A stretch of DNA of 6,877 nucleotides from Solirubrobacterales bacterium. Its GTDB lineage: Bacteria; Actinomycetota; Thermoleophilia; Solirubrobacterales; Solirubrobacteraceae. Numbering within the stretch: position 1 is the first letter of the stretch; each line of letters starts with the position of its first letter. Position numbers and translations under genes: made by a program. Location: the NCBI GenBank assembly GCA_003244035.1, contig QHBV01000062.1, positions 1 to 6,877 of the forward strand. Direction: 5' to 3'. The notes beneath the pieces were generated by a model. The model made no database searches. It had not been told where the DNA came from and worked only from the letters and a program-made list of their open reading frames with translations. Shown one piece after another: positions 1-6,037 of the stretch.

Positions 1-53
1 CCGCCCTCCTCTTCACACGCATCCACAACTTCTGGGCATAGCTCGTTCATCAT
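1..53 (-). CDS. Possible 5' end of an unidentified minus-strand gene, cut by the window edge
   Basis: On the minus strand two consecutive ATG codons (51-53 and 48-50) open a frame with no stop up to the left edge, giving a short acidic start, MMNELCPEVVDACEEEG. An AAGGAG-like purine stretch lies about 12 bases upstream of the first ATG, a little far for an ideal ribosome binding site but plausible. Only 17 residues are visible, so no family can be assigned. A 17-codon open frame is easily found by chance in GC-rich DNA, so this is weakly supported. Confidence 0.25.
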   Translation of the reverse strand, partial: MMNELCPEVVDACEEEG

Positions 54-307
54 GGTCAAAGGAAGCTCCTTCGACCGCTGCCGGGACACGTCGGGGAGTT
101 GCGCCGGATACACAGCGCGCTTGCAGGTGCTGGGACCTGCGTGACCCCAGGCGTCCCGGTTCAAGGACGGAGGATCGCAAACCGATGCCCGCCGCATCCT
201 CAACGGCCGCCGCCAGCGCTCATCGCTCTTGCCCTCGCAGCTCGGGCAGCGAGGCCCAGAGTGCGTCCAGACTGGACGGGCCTCGGTCAGCTGTCCCAGC
301 ATTTGGC
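54..307. other. Stretch with no recognisable gene
   Basis: All three plus frames were read by eye. They give proline- and arginine-rich peptides without a recognisable domain, as expected of non-coding or decayed GC-rich DNA. Given the broken PIN toxin that follows at 308, an antitoxin would be expected here. I could find neither an AbrB, Phd nor ribbon-helix-helix pattern, so if one existed it has decayed beyond recognition. No convincing tRNA, terminator or promoter was seen. Confidence 0.4.
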
Positions 308-707
308 TTGACGGTCGACTCAAGCAGTGGATCGTGCAACTGAAGCCGGAGCCCATGACCGCTCAGTTTCCAGGGCTCCCTCTCACGACGCGGCGTCTGC
401 CGCTCTTGCCGCAGCAACGGACGACGAGTTGGTGCTCGCGGCCACAACACGCGCAGAGATTCTCGTCGGACCCGCTCGAGCAGGAGGCCCGGCGCTTACG
501 ACCGCGGGGGGCTTCGTCGACGGATGCCCAACCGTTCCCGTCACTGCCTCGATTGCCGACGAAGCGGCTGCCCTCAAGGCGCGTCACCGCGCGCTAAGCC
601 TGCCCGACGCCGTCGCCCTGGTCATCGCCGATGTGATCGACGCCGATGCCGTCTGGACGTTCGATCGTCGCTGGGGCGGCCTCGACCACCGGGTTGCCTG
701 TCCATGA
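308..707 (+). pseudogene. Broken PIN-domain (VapC-type) toxin gene, frameshifted near the 5' end
   Basis: The frame ending at the TGA at 705-707 encodes the body of a PIN-domain ribonuclease toxin. It has a conserved glutamate in TTRAEILVG, an aspartate in LSLPDAVALVIAD, and a last acidic motif in WTFDRRW, in the usual family order and spacing. The N-terminal beta strand with the first catalytic aspartate is not in this frame. A TTG at 308 opens LTVDSSS, a typical PIN start, but that frame stops at 339-341. A second frame then carries IVQLKPEP from 331, and the toxin body begins near 354. At least two frame changes are therefore needed to rebuild one protein. A 126-residue version starting at GTG 327 can be translated but would lack the first aspartate. 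I infer an inactivated toxin; sequencing or assembly error is the alternative. No intact antitoxin precedes it. Confidence 0.7.
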
Positions 708-826
708 AAGGCGTGGACGCCTGGACTGGACGTGGTTCGAGCGAGCGGCCTGAGGCGGTGAGACATCGCGCTCGGTCGGCGATCCGCGAAGAGGTCCAGC
801 GCCTGTCGGCGGACAAGCGCGTGGGC
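704..826 (+). pseudogene. Possible remnant of a small helical TA-associated protein
   Basis: An ATG overlapping the PIN stop codon (ATGA, 704-707) opens a frame whose middle reads AIREEVQRLSADKRVGL (from about residue 26 to 42). This amphipathic pattern, glutamates then RLSxxxRVxL, recalls small actinobacterial proteins often found beside PIN toxins that continue ALRLGExDL. Here the resemblance stops at about base 826, just where the 3' end of the convergent mazF-like gene begins. The frame runs on to a stop at 896-898, but that part lies opposite mazF and looks like a shadow. The resemblance is from memory and short, so this is a weak call; plain non-coding DNA is the alternative. Confidence 0.2.
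709..722. repeat. Short perfect inverted repeat after the broken PIN gene
   Basis: AGGCGT and ACGCCT flank GG, starting two bases after the toxin stop codon. As RNA it would form a 5-bp stem with a TGGA loop. There is no following T-rich tract, so an intrinsic terminator is doubtful. It might be a short hairpin at the end of the old transcript or chance. Confidence 0.25.
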
Positions 827-827
827 C

Positions 828-1142
828 TCAAGCGCAGCCGGTGGCGATCGCCAGCGCCCGGCAGACTGCGTGCAGGCGATCCGGTCCGAGCCGCGTGATT
901 CGCTCCACGGCGAGGATTTTCGGGACCACCCGCACGTCGTCGAGCACGATCATGCACTCATCCGGCATACCGTCCTCGCGACCGAGCGCCACGGCCGTGG
1001 GGATCTCGCGTGGCGTTCGGGTGATCCCGGCGGCGAGCACGCTGTGCAGCACTGTGATCGCGGCGTCACGAGTCAGGATCAGCATCGGGCGCCGTCCCAG
1101 CTCCGGGATCTCGAACCACCAGACCTCGCCCCGGCTCACCAC
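828..1142 (-). CDS. mazF: MazF/PemK-family endoribonuclease toxin
   Basis: This 104-residue protein has the hallmarks of the MazF/PemK/CcdB-like barrel. The start RGEVWWFEIPELGRRPMLIL (4-23) matches the family opening RGEVWW...RRPVLVL, and R18 lies where the catalytic arginine is expected. GITRTPREIPTAVAL (39-53) matches the conserved strand holding the catalytic threonine. The end, ERITRLGPDRLHAVCRALAIATG, is also characteristic. Family members cleave mRNA at short sequence motifs and arrest growth. The GTG at 1142 overlaps the upstream antitoxin by 7 bases; the next in-frame GTG (1139) would give the classic 4-base GTGA overlap and may be the real start. Translation is probably coupled to the antitoxin, since I see no separate ribosome binding site. 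Length is normal and nothing suggests inactivation. It faces the broken PIN gene convergently. Confidence 0.9.
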   Translation of the reverse strand: MVSRGEVWWFEIPELGRRPMLILTRDAAITVLHSVLAAGITRTPREIPTAVALGREDGMPDECMIVLDDVRVVPKILAVERITRLGPDRLHAVCRALAIATGCA

Positions 1143-1381
1143 GGCTCGGCGGCGATGTACTCGCGCAGCTGCCGCTCCGCGCCCGGATCCTCAGGCTGAG
1201 GGTAGCGCCTGTAGCCGGCGACGATCTGACGGTCGAGCTCCGCCTGGAGATCGTCCTCGACGTACCCCGCCACCGCCTCGCGGATCACCTGAGAGCGAGA
1301 GACACCGGTTCGAGCCGCGCGCCGGTCGAGTGCGCGTATGAGCTCGTCCGATAGCTGAACCATCGTTTGCACCCGAGCCAT
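1136..1381 (-). CDS. Ribbon-helix-helix (CopG/MetJ-type) antitoxin of the MazF pair
   Basis: The 81-residue product begins with a ribbon strand, RVQTMVQLS (3-11), then two helices, DELIRALDRRAARTG and SRSQVIREAVAGYVED (to about 44). This is the standard DNA-binding RHH fold. The tail, from about 45 to 81 and ending in AAEPW, is polar and charged and probably wraps the toxin. Family knowledge: mycobacterial MazE antitoxins are RHH proteins that neutralise MazF and repress their own operon as dimers. The gene directly precedes mazF and overlaps it, as expected for an antitoxin-first operon. The ATG at 1381 is preferred because a TATGAT -10 box ends exactly 6 bases upstream, implying a leaderless mRNA. 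The frame stays open far upstream, opposite dxr, but that part is not coding-like. dxr is transcribed divergently from about 40 bp away. Confidence 0.9.
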   Translation of the reverse strand: MARVQTMVQLSDELIRALDRRAARTGVSRSQVIREAVAGYVEDDLQAELDRQIVAGYRRYPQPEDPGAERQLREYIAAEPW

Positions 1382-1387
1382 TGGCAG

Positions 1388-1393
1388 ATCATA
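1388..1393 (-). promoter_or_regulatory. -10 box of the RHH antitoxin/mazF operon (leaderless)
   Basis: Read on the minus strand this is TATGAT, followed by six bases and then the ATG at 1381. Transcription starting 7 bases past the box would begin on the A of the ATG, giving a leaderless transcript, common in actinobacteria. No good -35 element was seen. An imperfect palindrome (GATCAT at 1387-1392 and ATGGTC at 1399-1404, one mismatch) overlaps the box and could be the operator for the RHH antitoxin; that role is inferred. Confidence 0.5.
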
Positions 1394-1408
1394 GCCCGAT
1401 GGTCGGGG

Positions 1409-1414
1409 TACAAT
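1409..1414 (+). promoter_or_regulatory. -10 box of dxr
   Basis: TACAAT lies 7 bases before a GTG at 1422. A start 7 bases past the box would begin on that GTG and make a leaderless dxr mRNA. The box overlaps the in-frame ATG at 1413, which argues against that ATG being the start. No clear -35 was found at 16-18 bases. The site lies about 16 bases from the divergent antitoxin -10 box, so the two promoters probably share polymerase footprint. Confidence 0.45.
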
Positions 1415-2582
1415 GCACCTCGTGCCGCGCCGCGTGGTCATTCTCGGGTCCACCGGGTCGATCGGCGTACAGGCGCTTGATGTCGTCTCGCGTAGCCCCG
1501 AGGAGCTGCGGGTGGTCGCGCTCAGCGCGCAGAGTGCGTGGGAGCCACTGATCGAGCAGGCGCGCGAGCAAGGCGTGACACGGATAGCGCTGGCCGACGG
1601 CGATGCCGCCGCCTGTGCGGGCGAGGCCTGGACGGGTGGCGAGGTGCTCGCCGGGCCCGAGGGGCTGGTGCGGCTGATCACCGAGTGCGACTGCGACATC
1701 GTCCTGAACGCGATCGTCGGATCGGCGGGTCTCGTCCCCACCGTCGCCACGCTCGGCGAGGGGATCGACCTGGCGCTCGCGAACAAGGAGTCGCTCGTCG
1801 TCGGCGGCGAGCTCGTCACGGCGCTGGCCGAGGCCACCGGTGCGGCGATCATCCCGGTCGATTCCGAGCACTCGGCGCTGCACCAGCTGCTGGCGTGCGA
1901 GCGCCCAGGAACCGTCGATCGGCTGATCCTGACGGCATCGGGCGGCCCCTTCCGCGGCCGCAGCGCGGCGGAGCTCGAGGACGTGACCGTCGAGCAGGCG
2001 CTCGCCCATCCGACCTGGGAGATGGGCGGCAAGATCACGATCGACTCGGCGACGCTGATGAACAAAGGGCTCGAGCTGATCGAGGCCCACCACCTGTTCG
2101 GCACGCCGTACGAGCAGATCGACGTGGTCGTGCATCCCCAGTCGATCGTGCACAGCCTGATCCAGCTGTGCGACGGGGCGACACTCGCACACCTCGGCTA
2201 TCCCGACATGCGGGTTCCGATCTCCTACGCGCTGCACCACCCCGAGCGCGTCGACGTGCCGGTGGCGCCGCTGGACCTCGTGGCGCTCGGCTCGCTCACG
2301 TTCGAGCCTGTAGACGAGGCGACGTTCGCTTGTCTGCGGCTGGCGCGCGAGGCCGCGAAGACAGGGGGGACGGCGCCGTGCACGCTGAACGCCGCCAACG
2401 AGGTGGCCGTGCACGCGTTCCTCGGCGGCCGCCTGCGCTTCCCGCAGATCGCGGCCGTCATCGAGCAGACGCTTGCACTGAGAGGTGCAAAGCAGGTCCA
2501 CTCGTTTGACTCACTGGCGGACGCCGACGCGCGGGCGCGCAGCGCAGCATCCGAGCTTGTCGCGGCGTTTGCTTCGGCGTGA
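1413..2582 (+). CDS. dxr: 1-deoxy-D-xylulose 5-phosphate reductoisomerase
   Basis: Dxr (IspC) converts 1-deoxy-D-xylulose 5-phosphate to 2-C-methyl-D-erythritol 4-phosphate with NADPH, the committed step of the MEP isoprenoid pathway, in the cytosol; it is the fosmidomycin target. From the ATG the protein is 389 residues, normal for the family. GSTGSIG (12-18) is the NADPH-binding loop and ANKESL (123-128) is conserved. The metal-binding acids are D150 and E152 in PVDSEHSA and E221 in MNKGLELIE. TASGGPF (174-180), H199 in HPTWEMGGK, and N217/K218 are substrate-binding positions. The C-terminal helical domain is complete. The start is uncertain: ATG 1413 lies inside a probable -10 box, whereas GTG 1422 would give a leaderless mRNA and a protein starting PRRVVILGSTGSIG, 386 residues. 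All key residues are present, so it should be active. Confidence 0.97.
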   Translation: MHLVPRRVVILGSTGSIGVQALDVVSRSPEELRVVALSAQSAWEPLIEQAREQGVTRIALADGDAAACAGEAWTGGEVLAGPEGLVRLITECDCDIVLNAIVGSAGLVPTVATLGEGIDLALANKESLVVGGELVTALAEATGAAIIPVDSEHSALHQLLACERPGTVDRLILTASGGPFRGRSAAELEDVTVEQALAHPTWEMGGKITIDSATLMNKGLELIEAHHLFGTPYEQIDVVVHPQSIVHSLIQLCDGATLAHLGYPDMRVPISYALHHPERVDVPVAPLDLVALGSLTFEPVDEATFACLRLAREAAKTGGTAPCTLNAANEVAVHAFLGGRLRFPQIAAVIEQTLALRGAKQVHSFDSLADADARARSAASELVAAFASA

Positions 2583-2591
2583 ACTTCAAAC

Positions 2592-2876
2592 GTGGCTGAG
2601 GCGACATATTTCGTCGGGGCCAGGCTCGGCGCTGGCTCGGAGTCGATCTTCCTGCATGGCCTTCGGAAGCTGGATGTCGAGAGCCCAGGCCCAGAGGACT
2701 TCACGCGGATGTCGGAGCTTGTCGCCGAGTACGCCGACTTTCCGCTTGGGGGCACCGACGCCTCCGTGATCGCGCTGGCCGAGCGCCTGGATGCCTTCAT
2801 CGTCGTGACGCTCGACAGGCGTCACTTCGCTGCCGTCAGACCCCGCCACCGCGAGGCGTTCGAGCTGCTTCCGTGA
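2592..2876 (+). pseudogene. N-terminally truncated PIN-domain (VapC-type) toxin fragment
   Basis: A 94-residue frame from GTG 2592 encodes the last two-thirds of a PIN ribonuclease toxin. The conserved glutamate motif (AEATYFVG, E3) comes first, then PLGGTDASVIALAERL (D56) and VVTLDRRHF (D75), ending ...FELLP in the usual way. Intact relatives are about 135-140 residues and have roughly 45 more N-terminal residues with the first catalytic aspartate; these are absent. The fragment starts 9 bases after the dxr stop and in the dxr frame, while dxr itself looks complete, so an ancestral vapBC was probably cut at this junction. No antitoxin gene fits in the gap. A short product might still be made from the GTG, but without the first strand a working nuclease is unlikely. 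Retention of an undamaged frame suggests recent truncation. Confidence 0.75.
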
Positions 2877-2912
2877 ACCAGCGCCGGGACCGCCTGCCAC
2901 ACTGAGTCCTCC

Positions 2913-4004
2913 ATGTCCTACGTTCTTGCTGCTCTCGGCTTCGCCGCGCTGATCATCCTGCACGAAGCGGGCCACTTCGCAGTGGCCAAGGCGGTGGGCA
3001 TGCGGGTGGAGCGGTTCTCGCTGTTCTTCGGCCCGTTGCTGGTGAAGTTCAGGCGGGGTGAGACCGAGTACGGGATCGGCCCGATCCCGCTGGGTGGCTA
3101 CGTGAAGATCACTGGGATGAACCCCAACGAGGAGCTCTCGCCGGAGGTCGCACCACGGGCGTATTACAACCAGCCGCCATGGAAACGGATCGCAGTGATC
3201 CTGGCCGGACCGGCGGTCAACCTGGTGATCGCGTTCCTGCTGATCGCCGGCATCTACTGGTCCCAGGGCGAGGTGGTGACGCGCCACGGGCAACCCATCT
3301 CCACGGTCGCCTCTCCGCTGCAGGCGCCCGCCTCGTCCTACTTGAAGGCAGGGGACCAGTTCGTTGCGGTCGACGGCAAGCGCAACCTCTCGCCCGACCA
3401 GATCTCGAACCAGATCAGCAGCGATCGCTGCCCTGCTGCGACGACCCCTGGATGCCAGGGCAAGGCGCCGGTGAGGCTGCTCGTACGACGGCATGGAGAG
3501 CTCCTCGCGCTCTCGATTCTCCCCCGTTACGACGCGGCCACCCGGCGCATGCGGATCGGTTTCGAGCTTGGAGCGCTGCTGCGACCGCAAGGACCGCTGG
3601 GCGCCGCCGGTCAGAGCATCGACCAGATGTGGTTCGTGACCACCACCACCGTGTCCACGATTGCGAGGCTGTTCGAGCCGAAGGTCCGCAAGCAGGTGCA
3701 TGGCATCGTCGCGGGGTTCACCGTGACCCAGCAGCGATTCGCCTTCGACACGGTTGAGGCATTGTTCACGCTTGCGCTGATCTCGCTGTCCTTGGCGATC
3801 ATCAACCTGTTCCCGTTCCTGCCGCTGGATGGAGGCCACGTGTTCTGGGCACTCGCGGAGAAGATCAGGGGCCGCCGGATCTCCTTCGCTGTGATGGAGC
3901 GAGCCGGGGTCGTGGGGTTCGTGCTGATCGTGATGCTGTTCGTGATCGGGCTGAGCAACGACATCTCGACGCTCGCGGGAGGTAAGGGATTCAATGTGCG
4001 GTAG
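2913..4004 (+). CDS. rseP: RseP-like site-2 intramembrane zinc metalloprotease (M50B)
   Basis: This 363-residue membrane protein is a site-2 protease, which cuts transmembrane substrates such as anti-sigma factors within the bilayer. HEAGH (17-21) in the first membrane helix supplies two zinc-binding histidines and the catalytic glutamate. IPLGGYVKI (58-66) is the conserved membrane-associated strand after it. A second helix spans about 92-115, followed by a single PDZ-like domain, about 120-205, on the outer side. NLFPFLPLDGGH (298-309), with the third zinc ligand D306, lies in the third helix, and a last helix spans about 332-347. The PDZ region holds an insertion with C173 and C181, possibly an extracytoplasmic disulfide. 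The ATG at 2913 has no clear ribosome binding site; a weak CACACT (2898-2903) could be a -10. It follows dxr apart from the toxin fragment. The substrate cannot be told from sequence. Confidence 0.93.
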   Translation: MSYVLAALGFAALIILHEAGHFAVAKAVGMRVERFSLFFGPLLVKFRRGETEYGIGPIPLGGYVKITGMNPNEELSPEVAPRAYYNQPPWKRIAVILAGPAVNLVIAFLLIAGIYWSQGEVVTRHGQPISTVASPLQAPASSYLKAGDQFVAVDGKRNLSPDQISNQISSDRCPAATTPGCQGKAPVRLLVRRHGELLALSILPRYDAATRRMRIGFELGALLRPQGPLGAAGQSIDQMWFVTTTTVSTIARLFEPKVRKQVHGIVAGFTVTQQRFAFDTVEALFTLALISLSLAIINLFPFLPLDGGHVFWALAEKIRGRRISFAVMERAGVVGFVLIVMLFVIGLSNDISTLAGGKGFNVR

Positions 4005-4025
4005 GGGGGAGCCGGGTCGCTTCGA

Positions 4026-5078
4026 GTGAGGCCGGCGTGGGCGCGGGCGGGGCTGGCGCTGCTCGCGTCCCGGGTCGTGGTGTGGATTGCCGCGCTGGTC
4101 GGTGGCCACGGCGCGATCTCCTCCCCGTTCGACCACTGGGACGCCCTTCACCTGCTGGCGATCGCCAGGCACGGCTATCCGCCCCACGACGACCAGCAGT
4201 GGTCGTTTTTCCCGCTGTACCCGTTGCTGGCGCGCTCGCTGTGGACCGGGGTGGCGATCTCGATCGTTTCGTTCTGGGTCGCGCTGGTGGCGATCGACAT
4301 GATCGCCACCAGCGAGCTCGGCCCGGAGGTCGGCGCGCGCGCGGTCTGGATCGCTGCGTTCTTTCCCGCCTCGCTGTTCCTGACCGCGTACTACACCGAG
4401 GGCCTGTTCCTGGCGCTGTCGGCGGGGGCGGTGCTCGCCGCGCGTCGCGATCGGCCGGCGATCGCCGCGCTGCTCGGGCTTGGCGCGGCCGCGACCCGCA
4501 GCGTGGGGATCGCGCTCGCGCCGGCGTTGTTGCTGCTCGTCACGAGGCGATCGATCCGGGCGCGTCTGCTGGCGGCCAGTGGGCCCCTGCTCGGGCTGGG
4601 GGCCGTTCTCGGCTACGCCTACCTGCGAGCCGGCGACGCGCTCGCCCCGATCCACGCCGAGCGGGTCTGGGGCCGGCTCTTTCACGGCCCGTTCGCTGCG
4701 GCGCTGCCGGCCGCACGCGATGCCCTCCAAGCGATTATCGGGGCATCCCACCCCGATTGGGCGTTCGAGCCGGGCTGGCTGCGCTTCACCCAGTTCTGCT
4801 TCCTGCTGGTGGCCGCGGGGGTCGTGGTGTGGACGCTGCGCAGGCTCCCACTCGGCTATGGCGCCTATCTGGTGCTCGCTCTGGCGCTACCGCTGAGCAC
4901 GTTCTGGCCTCAACACCCGCTGATGTCGTTCGTCCGCTTCCTCGCGGTCCTGTTCCCGGTGTACGTGTGCCTCGGCACGGTCCGCCGGCGCGCTGGGCAG
5001 CTCGCGATCCTGTCGCTCGAGGGAGGCCTGCTGATCGTGCTCTCATGGAACTTCGGCGCGGGTCTGTGGGTGAGTTGA
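4026..5078 (+). CDS. PIG-V-like polytopic mannosyltransferase
   Basis: The 350-residue product is strongly hydrophobic, with about nine or ten membrane segments (for example 7-27, 72-92, 145-173, 181-201, 253-271, 276-293, 301-318 and 325-341). After the first helix comes FDHWDALHLLAIARHGYP (35-52), the acidic first-loop motif of the GPI mannosyltransferase PIG-V family and its bacterial relatives, in which D36 and D39 are candidate catalytic acids. FFPLYPLLAR (61-70), AFFPASLFLTAYYTEGLFLA (111-130), ATRSVGIAL and SFVRFLAVLFPVY also fit that family. Such GT-C fold enzymes use polyprenyl-phosphate-linked sugars and act on the outer face of the membrane. The GTG at 4026 lies 21 bases after the rseP stop, with a G-rich stretch (GGGGGGAG) about 15 bases upstream, so co-transcription is likely. 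The acceptor is unknown: glycan, glycolipid or protein. Confidence 0.78.
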   Translation: MRPAWARAGLALLASRVVVWIAALVGGHGAISSPFDHWDALHLLAIARHGYPPHDDQQWSFFPLYPLLARSLWTGVAISIVSFWVALVAIDMIATSELGPEVGARAVWIAAFFPASLFLTAYYTEGLFLALSAGAVLAARRDRPAIAALLGLGAAATRSVGIALAPALLLLVTRRSIRARLLAASGPLLGLGAVLGYAYLRAGDALAPIHAERVWGRLFHGPFAAALPAARDALQAIIGASHPDWAFEPGWLRFTQFCFLLVAAGVVVWTLRRLPLGYGAYLVLALALPLSTFWPQHPLMSFVRFLAVLFPVYVCLGTVRRRAGQLAILSLEGGLLIVLSWNFGAGLWVS

Positions 5079-5083
5079 TCCTC

Positions 5084-5089
5084 TAGGCT
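5084..5089 (+). promoter_or_regulatory. Possible -10 box of the epimerase gene
   Basis: TAGGCT fits the actinobacterial TAnnnT -10 pattern and lies 9 bases before the ATG at 5099, which would give a leaderless or nearly leaderless transcript. No -35 is evident and the gap to the upstream gene is only 20 bases, so read-through from the mannosyltransferase gene is equally possible. There is no purine-rich ribosome binding site before the ATG. Confidence 0.3.
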
Positions 5090-5098
5090 CCCGTCCGC

Positions 5099-6037
5099 AT
5101 GACGCGCGCGATAGTCACGGGCGGGGCGGGCTTCATCGGGTCGCACGTCGTCGAGGCCCTGCTCGAGGCGCGCCAGGAGGTGACGGTTATCGACGATCTC
5201 TCGTCGGGAGACCCTCGCCGCGTCGCGCCGGGCGCCGATTTTCGCCGCCTGGACATCGTCGATCGATCGGCACTCGACGCGGTCATAGACGAGGTGCGCC
5301 CGGAGGCGATCTTTCATCTCGCTGCGCAAGCGAGCGTGACCGTGTCGGTGAGCGATCCCGCCCGCGATTGCACCGTCAACGTCCTGGGGACGCTGAACCT
5401 GCTCGAAGCCGCCAGCCGCTACCACGCGCCGGTGGTCTTCACCTCCACTGGCGGGGCGCTGTATGGCGACGATGCGCCGATACCGACGCCCGAGGATCGG
5501 ATACCGGTGCCGGTTGCGCCCTACGGAGCGTCGAAATGGGCCGCTGAGGCGTACGTCAAGACATGGTCGGTGGCCTCCGGAGTCCCGCATTCGATCTGTC
5601 GGCTCGGCAACGTCTACGGGCCGCGGCAGAGCCCGCACGGAGAGGCGGGAGTCGTCTCGATCTTCGCCCATCACTTGTACAAGGGCCGGCCCCCCAGGAT
5701 CTTCGGGTACGGCAAGCCGACGCGCGACTACGTGCACGTCGCCGACGTCGTCGCCGCGTTGCGCAGCGCGTCGGGGAAACGGGGCATCTTCAACATCGCG
5801 ACGGGGATCGAAACGGATGTGATGTCGGTCTGGCACGAGCTGCAGCGGGCCTCGGGGGTCGAGCTCGAGCCCGAGCTCGCCCCGCTGCGGGCGGGCGAGC
5901 TCGAGCGCAGCTGCCTCGACTCGTCGCTGGCGCAGCGTGAGCTCGGCTGGCGCGCGCGGGTGTCCTTGTCCGAGGGCCTGCCCGAGACCTACCACGCCCT
6001 GATCGCCGAGTTCGAGCGGGACGGTCAGGATTCGTAG
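5099..6037 (+). CDS. NAD-dependent sugar-nucleotide epimerase/dehydratase (GalE-like)
   Basis: The 312-residue protein is an extended short-chain dehydrogenase/reductase acting on nucleotide sugars. TGGAGFIGSH (7-16) is the Rossmann GxxGxxG loop, and the acidic pair D32/D33 in VIDDLSSG binds the NAD ribose. LAAQASV (74-80) is the usual loop before the active site. FTSTGGALYG (114-123) carries the catalytic Ser/Thr, and Y142/K146 in PYGASKWAAE is the YxxxK pair. RLGNVYGPRQ (168-177) and PTRDYVHVADVV (207-218) are classic UDP-sugar epimerase motifs. The end, LAQRELGWRARVSLSEGL, is typical. UDP-glucose 4-epimerase is the best guess, but UDP-glucuronate or UDP-GlcNAc epimerases share all these motifs, so the substrate is open. 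It follows the mannosyltransferase by 20 bases, consistent with a common role in surface glycan synthesis. Confidence 0.9.
   Translation: MTRAIVTGGAGFIGSHVVEALLEARQEVTVIDDLSSGDPRRVAPGADFRRLDIVDRSALDAVIDEVRPEAIFHLAAQASVTVSVSDPARDCTVNVLGTLNLLEAASRYHAPVVFTSTGGALYGDDAPIPTPEDRIPVPVAPYGASKWAAEAYVKTWSVASGVPHSICRLGNVYGPRQSPHGEAGVVSIFAHHLYKGRPPRIFGYGKPTRDYVHVADVVAALRSASGKRGIFNIATGIETDVMSVWHELQRASGVELEPELAPLRAGELERSCLDSSLAQRELGWRARVSLSEGLPETYHALIAEFERDGQDS

Noticed and set aside
125..185. tRNA-like stretch containing GGTTCAAGG
   Set aside because: I could not pair an acceptor stem, anticodon arm and D arm around it; the T-loop resemblance alone is too short.
1382..2104. Upstream extension of the RHH antitoxin frame to about 322 residues
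   Set aside because: The extension is opposite dxr, is serine- and proline-rich shadow sequence, and a good -10 box marks the short start at 1381.
2586..4751. Very long open frame (over 700 codons) on the minus strand
   Set aside because: It lies opposite rseP and the mannosyltransferase gene, both of which have clear family motifs. Its peptide is arginine-, glutamine- and histidine-rich low-complexity sequence with no domain, the usual shadow in GC-rich DNA.
5872..5903. Perfect 11-bp inverted repeat (CGAGCTCGCCC / GGGCGAGCTCG) with a 10-base loop
   Set aside because: It falls inside the epimerase coding region where Glu-Leu codons (GAGCTC) recur, so codon bias explains it; no T-tract or regulatory context.
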